A stretch of DNA of 64,000 nucleotides from Serripes groenlandicus (lineage: Eukaryota; Mollusca; Bivalvia; Cardiida; Cardiidae): positions 47,291,102-47,355,101 of the forward strand of contig JASEVX010000001.1 of NCBI GenBank assembly GCA_031761405.1, written 5' to 3'. The position numbers were made by a program, and so were the translations under genes. Below are positions 34,725 through 46,213 of this stretch, one piece after another. Position 1 is the first letter of the stretch. Every line of letters begins with the position of its first letter. The notes beneath the pieces are model-generated. The model searched no databases. It had not been told where the DNA came from and saw nothing but the letters and a program-made list of their open reading frames with translations.

Positions 34725-35003
34725 TTTTTTAGTTTTCACTATAGCCATATAGGCAAATAGCCCCGCCCCCCTGGCGGCCATGTTTTTCGACCAATCAACA
34801 TGGCTTGAAGGAATCTGATAGAGGGTCATCCATGGAACATTGATGGAAATCTGGTGAAGTCATTGAGAGAATGCTTTCTGTGAAGTTTCATCCCAATTGA
34901 CCCACTGGTTACTGAGGAGAAGAAGTTGACGCACGACGGTCGCCGGACAAAAGGCGATCACAATAACTCACCTTGAGCAAAACTCACGTGAGCTAAAAAG
35001 GTG
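34725..35003 (+). repeat. Hairpin-capped repeat, core type A, 3' part
   Basis: One 'ggcggccatgtttttcgacc' unit, then 'gacgcacgacggtcgccgga', then the 3' cap 'aactcaccttgagcaaaact' with 'cacgtgagctaaaaa'. Confidence 0.85.
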
Positions 35004-35399
35004 TTTCAAACATAACTGACATCATTTTATATGTAACTCCCGGATTTAAGGAAATTTACATCGGCAGCTCTTTTGGAGTTGTCTTATGTCTTTCTGAAGG
35101 CATTTGAAAGAAGAAAAAGAACACTAGTTACATGACAAACATGTGTGATGATGGAGCATATTTTGTAAGATATGTCGCCCATTCTCCATAAAACCGAGAA
35201 AAGCATGACGGTTGTGTTATATCTACTGCCAAAGGACTTGCGGAAAAGTTTGTTCTGTGTATAAACTTCGTACCTACGTGCGCTACTTGTAACACAAATC
35301 TTGTCTTTAACGTGTATTCAATAAAGTGTATTCACTAAATACCGTAAATTGTAACCAACGTTCTTGTCGCCGAGTACAAAATACACGTTTAAAGACATG

Positions 35400-36332
35400 T
35401 TATAATAAACAAGAGCCTGGATCGTTCATCTGAGTTATGTTTTGAGATTTATTATGCCAACCACAATAACGCATTCATATAAACTAGCACAAGAGGACCA
35501 GTTTAGCTCCACTGCCACACAGTTAAAACCCCTGACCCAATGTTGTCTGTCTTGTGTAAAGTTAAAATGACTTAGAAGGTCACCAAAGAAATGTTTATGT
35601 ATCAGTGAGTATATGTTTAACATGCATTACTTGAATTATTCAAGTCTCAAATGTACAAGAAAATACTTAAAACAAGAGGGTCATGCTCAAGTTAAAAATG
35701 CAGTATCCAGAGTGTTAACAAGATTTCACTTCAATTCGGCATAGTGACCAAGTTTTTAACCCGGCATGACCCATATTCGAACTTGGCCTAAGTATCATTT
35801 AGAAAAACATTCTGACCAAATTTCAAGTTGCTGTAGCAAAAAACGCGGCTTCTACAGTTAACAGATTATCTTTCAATTTGACCTAGTGACCAAGATTCTG
35901 ACCCATATTCGAAATTGACCTAGAAATGTTTAAGACAAACGTTCTGACACAATTTCAAACTGCTGAAACAAAATTTCGGCCTCTGCAGTGTTAACAAGAT
36001 TTTCCTTCAATTTGACTTATTGACCTAGTTTTTGACTCATCAAGACAAACATTCTGATAAAGTTTCAACATGTTTAAGTTGAAAATGTGGCCTCCAGAGT
36101 GTTAACAAGATTTCCCTTCAATTTGACCTAGTTTTCATATGGTCAAGCTTCGATCTTGTTCAAGATTTGATGGAGATAAATGTTCTGATAAACTTTCATA
36201 AAGATTGGATGCAAATTGTAGCCTGTAGAGTGTTAACAAGCCCAAATGTTGACGATGGACGACGCACAACGGACGGACGCCAGACAAAATGTGATCACAA
36301 TAGCTCACATTGAATAGGTGAGCTAAAAACTT
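35400..36332 (+). repeat. Hairpin-capped repeats, core type B
   Basis: Two 5' cap remnants are seen ('aaacaagagcctggatcg' at 35407 and 'aaaacaagagggtcatgctc' at 35671). Units contain 'ccatattcgaacttggccta' and 'cattctgaccaaatttcaag'. The 3' cap 'acaatagctcacattgaata' with 'ggtgagctaaaaa' ends it. Units are about 125-150 bp. Confidence 0.85.
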
Positions 36333-36424
36333 AATTCTAAATATTTGACAGGAAAATGCTGTAAGGGAACCAACTAGAACTAAATAAATAAAATTGCCGT
36401 TGGGGTACCAATCAAAATATAAAC

Positions 36425-36600
36425 CAATTATTGATTGATTGGGGTTTAACGCCGTTTTTAACAATTTCAATATCACGGCGGCCAGTTCACCTACTCATGC
36501 ATTTGCTGGTTTTCTCACACCACTACTCCACACAACAATTTCCCCAAGCATCTGGCTGCTTTTTCACATAGACTAGCCCATTGGTGGAAGACGAATAAAC
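36425..36600 (-). repeat. SINE-like repeat, reversed
   Basis: It begins 'gattgattggggtttaacgc' (the tail, reversed), then 'cacggcggccagttcaccta', 'caccactactccacacaaca' and 'agcccattggtggaag'. Nearly the same as 14635-14800. Confidence 0.82.
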
Positions 36601-36609
36601 CAATTAAAC

Positions 36610-37095
36610 AAAATTGCTGTTGGGGAACCAAACCAGCCTTCGGAATCAATTAACTTCGCAGAACGGCCGATTGTCAATTCAATCGACAACTACACCTATC
36701 TTAAAATATTTGAAACTGCTGGCGCACCAAACAGTGTAATTTAATAATAAAATTAAAAGTCAGGAAAACAAATCTGCTGCCCACAGCCAAACGGATTTTT
36801 ATACCGGATAACTTTGAATTTGAATTAAACCTCGATCCCTAACATCGTTTTACGCTGAGTGAACTGCAAGGAACGTGTATGTCAGGACTCGGAAGTGCTT
36901 AATATAAATTGAAATCTCTTAGAAGTATATACAGTTGGACGTTTACTTGCTTCACAGGAGCTTACTCTTTCCACCAACATACAATACAATAGGCTAAACA
37001 ATTACTTCTTATACGGTCATTTCCCCCATTGTTCATATATGTATATACTACCTTCGATAAATACATGTATTCGTATTGTTACTAATGCCAAAAAA
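36610..37095. other. Unassigned stretch
   Basis: No gene or clear repeat seen between the SINE and the 3' end of the LINE. Confidence 0.35.
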
Positions 37096-37439
37096 AAGAT
37101 TTCAAGAAATTAGTTTAAACATATTTTATTGTTAAATAAATCACATGGTATAACAATATTAGAGCATACATATAAAGCAAAAGGGTCGAGCCACAAGTTC
37201 TCAAACTTAATTACGGCTCTCCCCGTAAACTGAACAAAAACAACAAGATATTAAGAACATCATAAATGTAGTTTGATTTTACCATAAATATAAGAAAGAT
37301 AGAGAGAGAGAGTTAAACAATTACATGAATTTGAAAAGATAAGATGTCCGTGGAAGACGGAAGAGTTCTCTAGTATGATCAGTCTGCATTCTAGCACATT
37401 GATTTAGTTATGGTTACTGTTTGAAGCGCTTTGTATCCA

Positions 37440-39310
37440 AAATATATCTGTGAACCGAGTTTACAATAGTAATGTTTTCTTCTTCGCTGATATTTGGATT
37501 ACCGAACAATAATAGGATGCAGTTTAGAGGATGGAGGAAATAAACGATAACGTTCGTGAACATATTGTCTACATGTACACTGGAAAAAGTAATATTCAGT
37601 TGTTTCGGGTACTAAACGTATATACAAAGATTATGCTCAGAAACATGAGTATGGAATAGATCATCCTTTAAGTCGCTACATTTATTTCGTAATCTAGCAT
37701 GTATAACAGAAGGAAATCTTTGTCCGTGAAAAAAGTTTGATGGAACTTCAATTTTGGAGAACATCGTTTGTCAAAGTTTACGTTTAAACATCATGAGTGA
37801 TTGGATATTTCTTAGGTTAACTGGTAAGAAACAAATGATCTTTCTTCAAAAATTACAGTTCTTCTAGAAAGATTTACAAAGTCATTTTGGTTGCGAAGGT
37901 TATAATGTTCGTTTACGATTGGAATTCTCGGAAAAAGATTACTTAAATAATTAGGTACCATGTTGTTTTTAATTTTAAATGTCAGAATGATTTTCTGGTA
38001 TTTTCGTCTATTTTCTAACGTTAGCCATCCTATTTCTCGATACAGATTTTGTAAACTAATAGGTCGGGTAGTGCCTGTTACAATTCTAGCAGCTTCAATT
38101 TGAATATGTTCTAACCTTTCTGTATCATGTTGGATACAATTGTCCCAAATAACATATGCATATTCTAAAGTTGATCGTAGAAAGGAAATGTAAATTTGTG
38201 TCTTCCGACGTACTGTAAACTTTAGTTTTCGCATAATTCCATTAAGTTTAGATGCAGATACAATTATATTATTGATATGAATATGCCATTTGTAAGTATG
38301 ACTAAGAGTGACACCTAGATGCTTGTGATTTTCGGGAGTACTTAAAACAAGTTTCATTAAAAACAAAGTGAGGAGGTTGTTGGTTACCAAAATACAACAC
38401 TTCTGTTTTGTTTGGGTTAAACGTTACTAACAAACAAAGTGAGGAGGTTGTTGGTTACCAAAATACAACACTTCTGTTTTGTTTGGGTTAAACGTTACTA
38501 ACCACTGTTTCGACCACTCAGAAATCATTTTTAAACCATGATTTAATATACCTTGTAAGTCATTGATGTCTGAAGATGTTGAAGCCAACGACGTATCATC
38601 TACAGACACACTTGTTATACTAAGAAGACTTTCAGTAATATTATTACCATAAATAAGAAATAAAAGCTGACCAAGAACTGATCCTTGAGGTACACCTGCT
38701 GAAATATGTTTATAAGTGGAAAAAGACTGAACGACAGTGACCCTTTGTTGTCTATGATTCAAATATTCAAATACCCAATTATAAAACCTACCCTCTATAC
38801 CTATTTGTTTCATTTTAAATAATAAACCTGTATGCCAAACTCGGTCAAATGCCTTTGAAATGTCGCAGAATATTACGCACGTATGTGACGGTATAATGTC
38901 CTGTCAAAAACCAAGCGTGTTGGTTGTAAATAAGGTTATTACTAATAAGATAATTATACAGATACTTATAGACACATCCTTCCATTAGTTTTCCTAAACA
39001 ACTTGACAAAGAATTGGGGCGATAATTTCTAGTAGTATGTTTATCTCCCTTTTTAAACAGAGGCAAAACATTGGCTAATTTCCAAAATCCTGGGAATTTA
39101 CTATCATTTATTGATTTGTTGAATAACATACAACGACGTTTTGATATTGTAAACCGGACATTTTTAAGTATTTTATGAGAAATAAGATCATGACTTACAG
39201 CTTTATTTACGTCTAAAGTTCCTATGATGTCTTCAACGTCAGATTTTGTAATTATTACATTAGAAAGTGTTAGTCACATTTTGACTCAAAAACGTGGTAA
39301 ATCAGTATTA
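37440..39310 (-). pseudogene. LINE ORF2: reverse transcriptase and C-terminal domain, broken
   Basis: From the 5' side: 'SKFPGFWKLANVLPLFKKGD' and 'NYRPNSLSSCLGKLME' are RT fingers motifs. 'VTVVQSFSTYKHISAGVPQG' with 'SVLGQLLFLIY' contains motif B. The catalytic box reads 'SVSVDDTSLA', an F-x-D-D variant with both aspartates kept. 'FNPNKTEVLYFG' follows. The thumb and C-terminal part has 'HKHLGVTLSHTYKWHIHI', 'FLRSTLEYAYVIWDN' and 'IQIEAARIVTGTTRPIS'. It continues in another frame with 'FPSVIHARLRNKCSDLKDDL' near 37715. A 71-bp tandem duplication at 38362-38503 and a frame break near 38840 and 39130 inactivate it. The clade call (Jockey-like) is from motif style only. Confidence 0.85.
38362..38503 (-). 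repeat. 71-bp tandem duplication in the LINE ORF
   Basis: 'aaacaaagtgaggaggttgt' starts both copies with a period of 71 bases, which is not a multiple of three, so it shifts the RT frame. The copies appear identical. Confidence 0.95.
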
Positions 39311-39494
39311 GAGTCATCAAGGTTTGAAACTGAAACAAAATTCCTCTATTTCATTAGTACATTTCTTTAAAACACTTCCAGTAATTTTTGTTACTGTTGA
39401 CGCTATACTCTTAAATTTTATTTTCAATATTAGGACGAAAACGTACAAATAAATACCGTATTTTTTATGAATTCTATTATTTTTGGAAGAAAAA

Positions 39495-39890
39495 TGATTA
39501 AATGCCAACAAACATTGCTCAGGTACAATATTCGCTGTGGAACGTGATTATTGTGACGTCAGCGCATGGCGGTAAGGACAACTGCAAATTCCCAAATATA
39601 ATGAACATTAAGCTTAAAAACGCCGACGTATTTGTCGGTTGGCAAATATTGATGTGGTGGATCACGAAAAAAATCATTTATGAACCTGTCTCTACCTGGG
39701 AGCAGGTCGTTTTAGACGTTTTTCTGCGGAAATTATAGCCCGAATCGAGCGAGGGGGTAAAACACCGTTGCACACCTTGTCATTATTATTACACTATATG
39801 GACGTATAGAGGCGCTATTTATAGTAACACGTGTGGGATTCCCCAAATTACCATTACGATCATTGTTATCAAAGCGTATATATAATATAG
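39495..39890. other. Probable insertion or divergent linker within the LINE
   Basis: GC-richer sequence ('acgtcagcgcatggcggtaa', 'gcccgaatcgagcgaggggg') replaces the expected LINE coding frame; LINE-like translation resumes beyond about 39895 ('KAQASEFLLQQKMRKITQYL'). The edges are not defined. Confidence 0.35.
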
Positions 39891-40669
39891 AGAGACTTTT
39901 TAAGTATTTTAACGAGGTATTGTGTGATTTTTCGCATTTTTTGCTGTAATAGAAATTCGGACGCCTGTGCTTTGTTACGTATTTTATTATATTTGTATGC
40001 ATTCGAGAAAGATGAATTTGTTAACATAATACGATTTTGGCGATCTCTATTGGAGTGACACCAAATTTCTGAATCATATCACGGTTTATCGTTTCGACAT
40101 ACATTGATGATTTTCGATGGTATACATAAGTGAATTTTACTAGTAAACATTTCACAGGCTTGATCGAATGACAACGTGTTAATAAAGTTCCAATTTTCAG
40201 ATGACATCATTTCGTTAAAAAGCTGAACATTTGCTTTATTGTAAAGCCATACTTTTCTAGTTTTCCAAGTTATATTATTAAAAACAGATTGTATGAGATA
40301 AGGGTAGCGTTATGGTCACTGATTGTATTATCAACATCTAAACATCCTGCTTAGGGAAATTCAACATTATCGGATATAATTTTAGGATCAACTAAAGTTG
40401 ATGAAGCAGGTGTAACTCGCGTAGGTTCAGTGACAACGTTTACGAGATTGTTGATTAATAAAACGTTTTTCAAATTATTCAGGCTGTCGTTCAATAAGTT
40501 TTTTTCAAGCCGCCCATTATGATAACTTTACAGTTCACATCTAATGCTCGATCAAGACTTGGGTTAAAATCATCCAAAAGAGACACCCTTGTATTAAGAG
40601 GCCAATAAAATGTACCTAAAAGAAAGCATTTTTATACGTAATTGCTAACGAAATTTTCAAGAAATGAAA

Positions 40670-41380
40670 ACAAAACAAGAGAGCCATGGATCGCTCTGCT
40701 GAAAATGGGCTTTTTAAGACTTAACTCTTTCAGCGCCAATGGCAATATCATCAAGACAAACTTTCTGACAAAATTTCAAGCTGCTCAAGTCAAAAATGCA
40801 ATCTCTATAGTGGTAACAAGATTTTTATACAATATGGCCTAGTGACCTAGTTTTTGACCTGAGTAAACCCATATTTGCTTTGGCCTAGATATCTTCAAGG
40901 CGAATATTCTGACAAATATTCAAAATGACCCATAATTGAACTTGGCCTAGATATCATCAAGACAAACTTTCTAACAACGTTTTTGACCAAACATGACCTA
41001 TATTCGATCTAGAAATCACTAAGACAAACATTCTGACAAATTTTAACAGGCTCAAGCCAAAAATGTATCTTACAGAAAGGGGCCTAGATTTCACTAAGAC
41101 AAACATTCTGACGAAGTTTCAACATGCTCAAGCCAAACATGTTGCTTCAAGAGTGTTAACAAGATTTTCCTTAAATATGACCTAGTGACCTAGTTTTTGA
41201 CCGGACATAACCCAGTTTCGAACTTGGCCTAGAGTTGATGAAGATATATGTTCTGATAAACTTTCATAAAGATTAGATGCAAAATGTTGCCTGTGGAGTG
41301 TTAACAAACAAATGTTGACGACGGACAAAAGGCGATCACAATAACTCACCTTGAGCACTACGTGCTCTGGTGAGCTAAAC
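40670..41380 (+). repeat. Hairpin-capped repeat, core type B, both caps
   Basis: The 5' cap remnant is 'aaaacaagagagccatggat' with 'cgctctgctg'. The 3' cap is 'aactcaccttgagcactacg' with 'tgctctggtgagctaaa'. The core has 'gacctagtttttgacc' and 'catcaagacaaactttctga' units of about 110-150 bp. Confidence 0.88.
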
Positions 41381-41384
41381 ACGA

Positions 41385-42165
41385 ATTCAATGCACTTTCT
41401 TAATTGAAAAGGGGCTTTTATTGTAATGTACTCTTGCATTTTGAAGGAGGTAATGATGGTGAACAATTATTGTTACTTTCAGAGCAATATCTCTTATTGT
41501 TTTGAAAAAAGGTAAGCTGGTACAAAACAAACGTTACCTTCAATCCACAAAAATTAGTGGTCCGCTGTTGTGGGCGGGGTAATATATAAATATAGCGATG
41601 AATGCGCTATGAAATTGAAGCTCTTTGCAAGTGTGATAAAATGTTTGTAATGTTTGTAGTTCAATTAATTTGATTCTAGTTTAAATCATACAGCTTTGGA
41701 TTAAATTCGTAAATATTCGGTTCTGGTTGAAGCGAATGACGAATACGTTTCGGACATACCTGTATTCGGTTATATCGAATATTCGAATGTATCGTTACAG
41801 CCCTTGTTAAAAGTCAAATGTAAGAAATATTTGTCATATTTAATTCAGACTATACTTGCCGATTAACACCGTAAATGTCAGCTGACTCTGACAAAAAGTC
41901 ACCTTTGGCAAAAAAAAAACTTAATCCTACCAATACACTTTATTGTAGAATAATTCAGAAACAGATATATTTGTATTAATGTCTGAACAATTAATCATTT
42001 ATGCACATCTTATCAAGGAGAGCAGTTGAGCCAAATAAGAAGAAACGTCAATAAATTTTACATCATCTGTCTAGAGCTAGCAGATTTGTCCTTACATTAG
42101 TAGGTAGGGTAATTTCTTATAGTCAACAAACTAATTATATCATTAGTAAACGTTAAGAAGGTCCA
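41385..42165. other. Unassigned stretch
   Basis: AT-rich, with short A-runs, no gene seen. Confidence 0.35.
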
Positions 42166-43473
42166 CAGATGTAATACCCCGTTCACACAGGGCCCCGCTT
42201 CTACCACGCTCTAAACTTGGTACCGAATCGTGACCAATCGTGGTATCATCGTGGCAGATCGAGAGAGGGTCTTCATTAACGTGGTAGGGTCGTAGTAGAA
42301 TCGCGAAGATCGTGAAGCTGCACGCACCCGCCACGCTTTTTTGAACATGTTTAAAAGAAGCGTAACAGGAGCGTGGCTTAAATGAATCGGGGGAAAAGCG
42401 TTGTAAGAACGTAGTAAGATCGGCATAACCGTAAAAGCATCGTGGCAAGATCTTCATAATCGTAATAACATCGTAGTGCAATCGGCGAATAATTGAACTA
42501 CGTTTATACTACGCTCCTGCGACGCTCAGGAAGACCTCACGAAGACCTTGCGCCGATCAAGTTGCGACGATATTGAATAACGTCACAGATTTGCTGACCC
42601 GCCCTTTGCCTCGAGTTATTCGTTCACACTCTGACTGTTACACAAGAAAGTATGCATAAACAACGTGTTAAACGCCAGAAAATCGATACAGCATATCTTG
42701 CCTATCTGACGTCTTAAACTTTACGTTGGAAGGCCAACATGCTAAAGTGCTAACAGTAGAATAAGTTATTCTTCATGTTCTAGCTCGTGAATATCCCATA
42801 TTCACATTCACATCGCACTTTACTGAGATACCATCCTGTTTTGCCAAGGCACAGACCCTGCTGCACTGTTAGAATAAAGTCTTGGTAACTCACGTTGTCT
42901 CTTACCAGCGGTGGAGTCTCTATTTTGTCCGATGACGAGCTGTATCTCATGCATGTTGGCTTCTTGCCTCCAGGCCCCACGAACTACGACCTCCATATGG
43001 GCATTCTGTAAGACCGGGTACCGATCCCTCATCAAGTTATGTAGGCAAACACAACACTCTATGATGACTTGCACAACCTTTGGTGTTTGCTGCATAGTGC
43101 CGGGGAGTAACTGCCATCTCTGTGCTAATATTCCAAAGGCGTTTTCAACCACCCGACGGCCCCTTGAAATTCTCTAGTTAGTTATCATTTGTTCCTTTGT
43201 CATTCCTCTTTGAGAATAAGGCTTCATCAGGTACGTTTTTAAACCAAACGCATCATCTCCCAGAATAAAGTATTGGGTGTCCTAGTTGTCATGAGGTAGA
43301 GGGTCTGGCGCTGGAAATCCAATAGAGCAGTCTTCTAAGCACTGCTTTAACTCCGACTCGTTCAATATTAGGGCATCAGACATTGACCCATCCCACCACA
43401 ATCTATCCAAAGGAACTTGTACTGTGCATCAACAAGCGCCAAAAGTACCACAGAGAAGAAGCCTTTATAAGTG

Positions 43474-44093
43474 ACAAATGACAAATATTTTATTGAAAGT
43501 AATTAGGCCACCGGCCCATAGTACGAAGCATTATATTTAACAAATAGTATATAGCTGAGAATGATGTCCTTATCATGTTTTCATTAACATATATATGAAA
43601 TATGAAAGTTTTTTATGATATCAGGATTGTCGTTTTGAAGCAATGTATAAAAATCATCAATGTTGGTGTCACCTACATACCAATCAAATAAAAATACAGT
43701 TCTTAATTGATCAAACTTTTGGCATTGAAATAACACATGAAATTCACATTCAATAATGTTTTTCTTTAACTTTTGAAAACAGTAAATGCATATCCTTAGT
43801 TCACGATCAATATTATTGTGACGACCAGTTTCGATGCCAAATTTGTGGTTCGAGCAACGGAATTTAGCAAGAGCTATTCTATATTTGAATGGGATGTCAA
43901 TCAACAGATATCTTTCAGTATTTAGCAGAGATTTATAGTGTTTGTAATGATGGCAACGACCAGATGCGTTGATTTGTACATGCCAGTTTTGTTTGAAACA
44001 GTCTATCAAGCGCTGTTTAAAACATTTGACAAAATGGTTGGCGTTTCCAACGTCCTGTGCAATCCAAACATAGCCAAAACCATAGAGAAAATG
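43474..44093 (-). mobile_element. 5'-truncated LINE fragment inside the Harbinger transposase
   Basis: The hexamer 'taagtg' flanks it exactly (43468-43473 and 44094-44099), the probable target-site duplication. The - strand reads 'YGFGYVWIAQDVGNANHFVK', 'CFKQRLIDCFKQNWHVQI', then 'FKYRIALAKFRCSNHKFGIE'. A cysteine/histidine cluster follows ('RICIYCFQK', 'CEFHVLFQC'), the zinc-binding tail of many LINE ORF2 proteins. The 3' untranslated part contains an 'aataaaat' signal and ends 'tatttgtcatttgt'. The Harbinger frame resumes on both sides. Confidence 0.92.
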
Positions 44094-44648
44094 TAAGTGT
44101 AGTACAGGGACTCGGTGGCCACGTGCTTGCCGTCAAGGGCTCAGCATGCATGTAGAATATTCCACCGGTTTTCAAATTCGTTGGCAATTAGTCTCGAGTA
44201 GTAGGGCAGCGGATGGTTTCTTCTTTATATTCATCGATGATAGCCTGGCAGACTTCCGGTATCAGTAGAGCAATTGTGTTCTTGGCCACTCTAAAACTGT
44301 ACATGTGACTTGGGTACTTGTCCCCAGAAGCAAGATGTCTCATAGTGATAGCTATGTTCATGCCTGTCGCCAAAGGTTTCCTCCAGTTATTCTCAGTCTT
44401 CTGGATTCTCGGCACAACTCTTTGAAGTATTTCATCAAACATTTCCGGTGGCATTCTTATAAAGTTGAAGAATGACCTCGTGTCTTCCAATCTTAACTCA
44501 CTGACCAGTCTATCGTAATGTCCAAACTGAAGCCTTCTTTCTGCAGCTAGCCATGGTCGGAGCCAGTATCTTCTTTCTCGCCTTCTTTTTCTCCTCCGAA
44601 TACTCTTTTCCATCTGATATTCGACAATCATCTGCTCTTGCTGAAGGA

Positions 44649-44863
44649 ATCCGCTGTGGTTAGCGTCGGGGATTTCGAACCCGGGTGTCCCGGGTTCGAC
44701 CCCCAGTCGCGGCACTACGGTCATGGTGAAGTGCCCTTGGGCAAGGCACATTTTCTAGCCTAGTACTGGTTTGTTTACCCAGGGATCATGAATAATTAAA
44801 TTTAATTGCGCGCTAAATGACCTTAGCTGTCGATGCGCCATAAAACAATATACATTAATTCAT
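44649..44863 (+). mobile_element. tRNA-derived SINE with perfect 16-bp target-site duplication
   Basis: The duplication 'tgctcttgctgaagga' is exact at 44633-44648 and 44864-44879. The head has a Pol III B-box 'ggttcgaccccc' near 44693 and a degenerate A-box near 44658. The body has 'acggtcatggtgaagtgccc' and 'tagtactggtttgtttaccc'. The tail is 'gcgcgctaaatgacctta' with 'gctgtcgatgcgccataaaa'. It interrupts the Harbinger transposase near its N-terminus, adding a stop. The undamaged duplication suggests a fairly recent insertion. Confidence 0.95.
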
Positions 44864-45060
44864 TGCTCTTGCTGAAGGATAAGAAGTTGTACCAATTCTG
44901 GCCTGTTCATTTTTGAACGTTTTTGAAAGAACTGAAAAGCTGCTTTTGTGACAAAACACCATTTTACTAGTTTTGATTTACATCCCTTCTTAGGCTTCGA
45001 AACAAACTTATCAACAGTCCTCCCAAACATGTATATATATATATGATGATGCAACAACTT

Positions 45061-46210
45061 TCATACAATTTATCAAATGTCAAAATAATTTCAGCCTTTC
45101 TTATTCATTAACAGAAATGACATTCTTAAACAAAATGAAAATAACAGACAATGAATAATGCAAACAATATGCCTCGTCTAATATCCCTTTCAATATCGGC
45201 AATCCATAAAAAAAAGTTCTGAAGTTCAGATGCGGCCATTTTATTTACAAAATCATAAGTTTTACCATGACAGTCCCTTTATTCTATTGAAAGGGAATTG
45301 TTTTCTACTAGAAGCTTTCACGGCATCTGCATATCTTTAGATGTCTGCTTTATAGTTCGGTTGGTGTCTTTCAGATCATATTATTGTTAATGAAAATGTG
45401 GGTGTGGCCTGGACCCTTTCTGTAAACACTTCCAGCATCCAAATGAACCATTTTCCTGTAAAGGAAAAAGGTCTAGCAGACCGATCTGCATTTGCAGATC
45501 ATAGAAACCTTTTGAAATGAATTGTTCCTTTCAGGTGAAAAACACTCGCTCCCATTTCTTAATTATCTGAATTCTTCAAGCAAAGGCTTAATGAACGTTT
45601 CTATTCGTAGTTCTGCTTAGTTCCTACCGCTTTGAGTCATTTGCATGTACATTGGAGGAAATAACTGTTTGTTAAAGAATATATTATGTTTATCTTAATG
45701 CCACACTGTTGACATTGTGATAAAACATAAATGTACTACTGTGTGTGAGTAACACAGTAATTATTCCACTATTGACATTTTCCCTGTCAGTCATTACCAA
45801 ACATTTTTTTTACATCATTTGGTCTACTCTTGAAGAAATGACAGATAATAACTTCCATAATGAATCCCTCAGAATTCCTGTGATTTGTACAATTGATCCA
45901 AGACAGGGAAAAATATATCCTCTAACACTTCCGAGAGTGCTTAGTTAGTTCTTAATCGAGCTGCATCTACGATAGACGTCTACATCGATCAATAGACATG
46001 TGTCTCGCATCCTTCCAATGTCAGCTACTCCATTTCTGACAATAATTTAGGCAGATTTTCTTGTGTGGTGACTAAATTGGTGAAAGATGGCGTAATGTAA
46101 GCGGTCCATTAGATTAACACAAATGACAGAATGTGCCTTTTAGATCGTTCACCGCCATGAACGGCATTTTATGTCTGCAGTATATGCCAACTGAACTCGG
46201 ATTATTTTAT
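45061..46210. other. Unassigned stretch
   Basis: No gene seen. I looked here for the right end of the Harbinger element without success. Confidence 0.35.
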
Positions 46211-46213
46211 TGG

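Larger units (their letters stand above)
37100..40625 (-). mobile_element. Jockey-like non-LTR retrotransposon, 5'-truncated
   Basis: On the - strand the end of an endonuclease domain (40620-40280), a linker (40110-39320) and a complete-length but broken RT follow in normal LINE order. A C-terminal domain ends near 37440 and a 3' untranslated part runs to about 37100. Target-site duplications were not found. A segment around 39500-39890 fits the ORF poorly and may be an insertion. Confidence 0.82.
42820..44910 (-). pseudogene. Harbinger transposase (DDE), interrupted twice
   Basis: The likely start is the ATG at 44910 ('MNRPELVQLLILQQEQ'). A SINE splits the frame here, and the protein goes on with 'MIVEYQMEKSIRRRKRRRER' (basic region), 'LRPWLAAERRLQFGHYDRLV' and 'MPPEMFDEILQRVVPRIQKT'. 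The catalytic domain begins with 'FENRW' and 'ALDGKHVA' (first aspartate). A LINE fragment then interrupts, after which come 'KGFFSVVLLALVDAQYKFLW', '[20 protein letters not shown]' (second aspartate) and 'RRVVENAFGILAQRWQLLPG' (glutamate). The DDE triad therefore survives. Some frameshifts and a stop near 43175 also exist. The C-terminus ends at the stop near 42820. Before the insertions the protein would have had an ordinary length for the family. Confidence 0.92.
42170..45060 (-). mobile_element. PIF/Harbinger DNA transposon, nested with a LINE fragment and a SINE
   Basis: The transposase lies on the - strand (42820-44910) and is interrupted twice. The left flank 42170-42580, with many 'cgtggtag', 'atcgtgg' and 'gatcgtg' words, looks like a subterminal region and begins 'taccccgttcacacagggcc'. 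I could not match this to a right terminus beyond 45060, so the outer ends are provisional. The usual second gene of Harbinger elements, a Myb/SANT protein, was not seen. Confidence 0.7.

Noticed and set aside
36135..36476. 113-codon - strand open frame
   Set aside because: It spans the end of a type B repeat and part of a SINE; composition follows those repeats.
41182..41466. 94-codon - strand open frame
   Set aside because: Lies in the type B repeat and its 3' cap read backwards.
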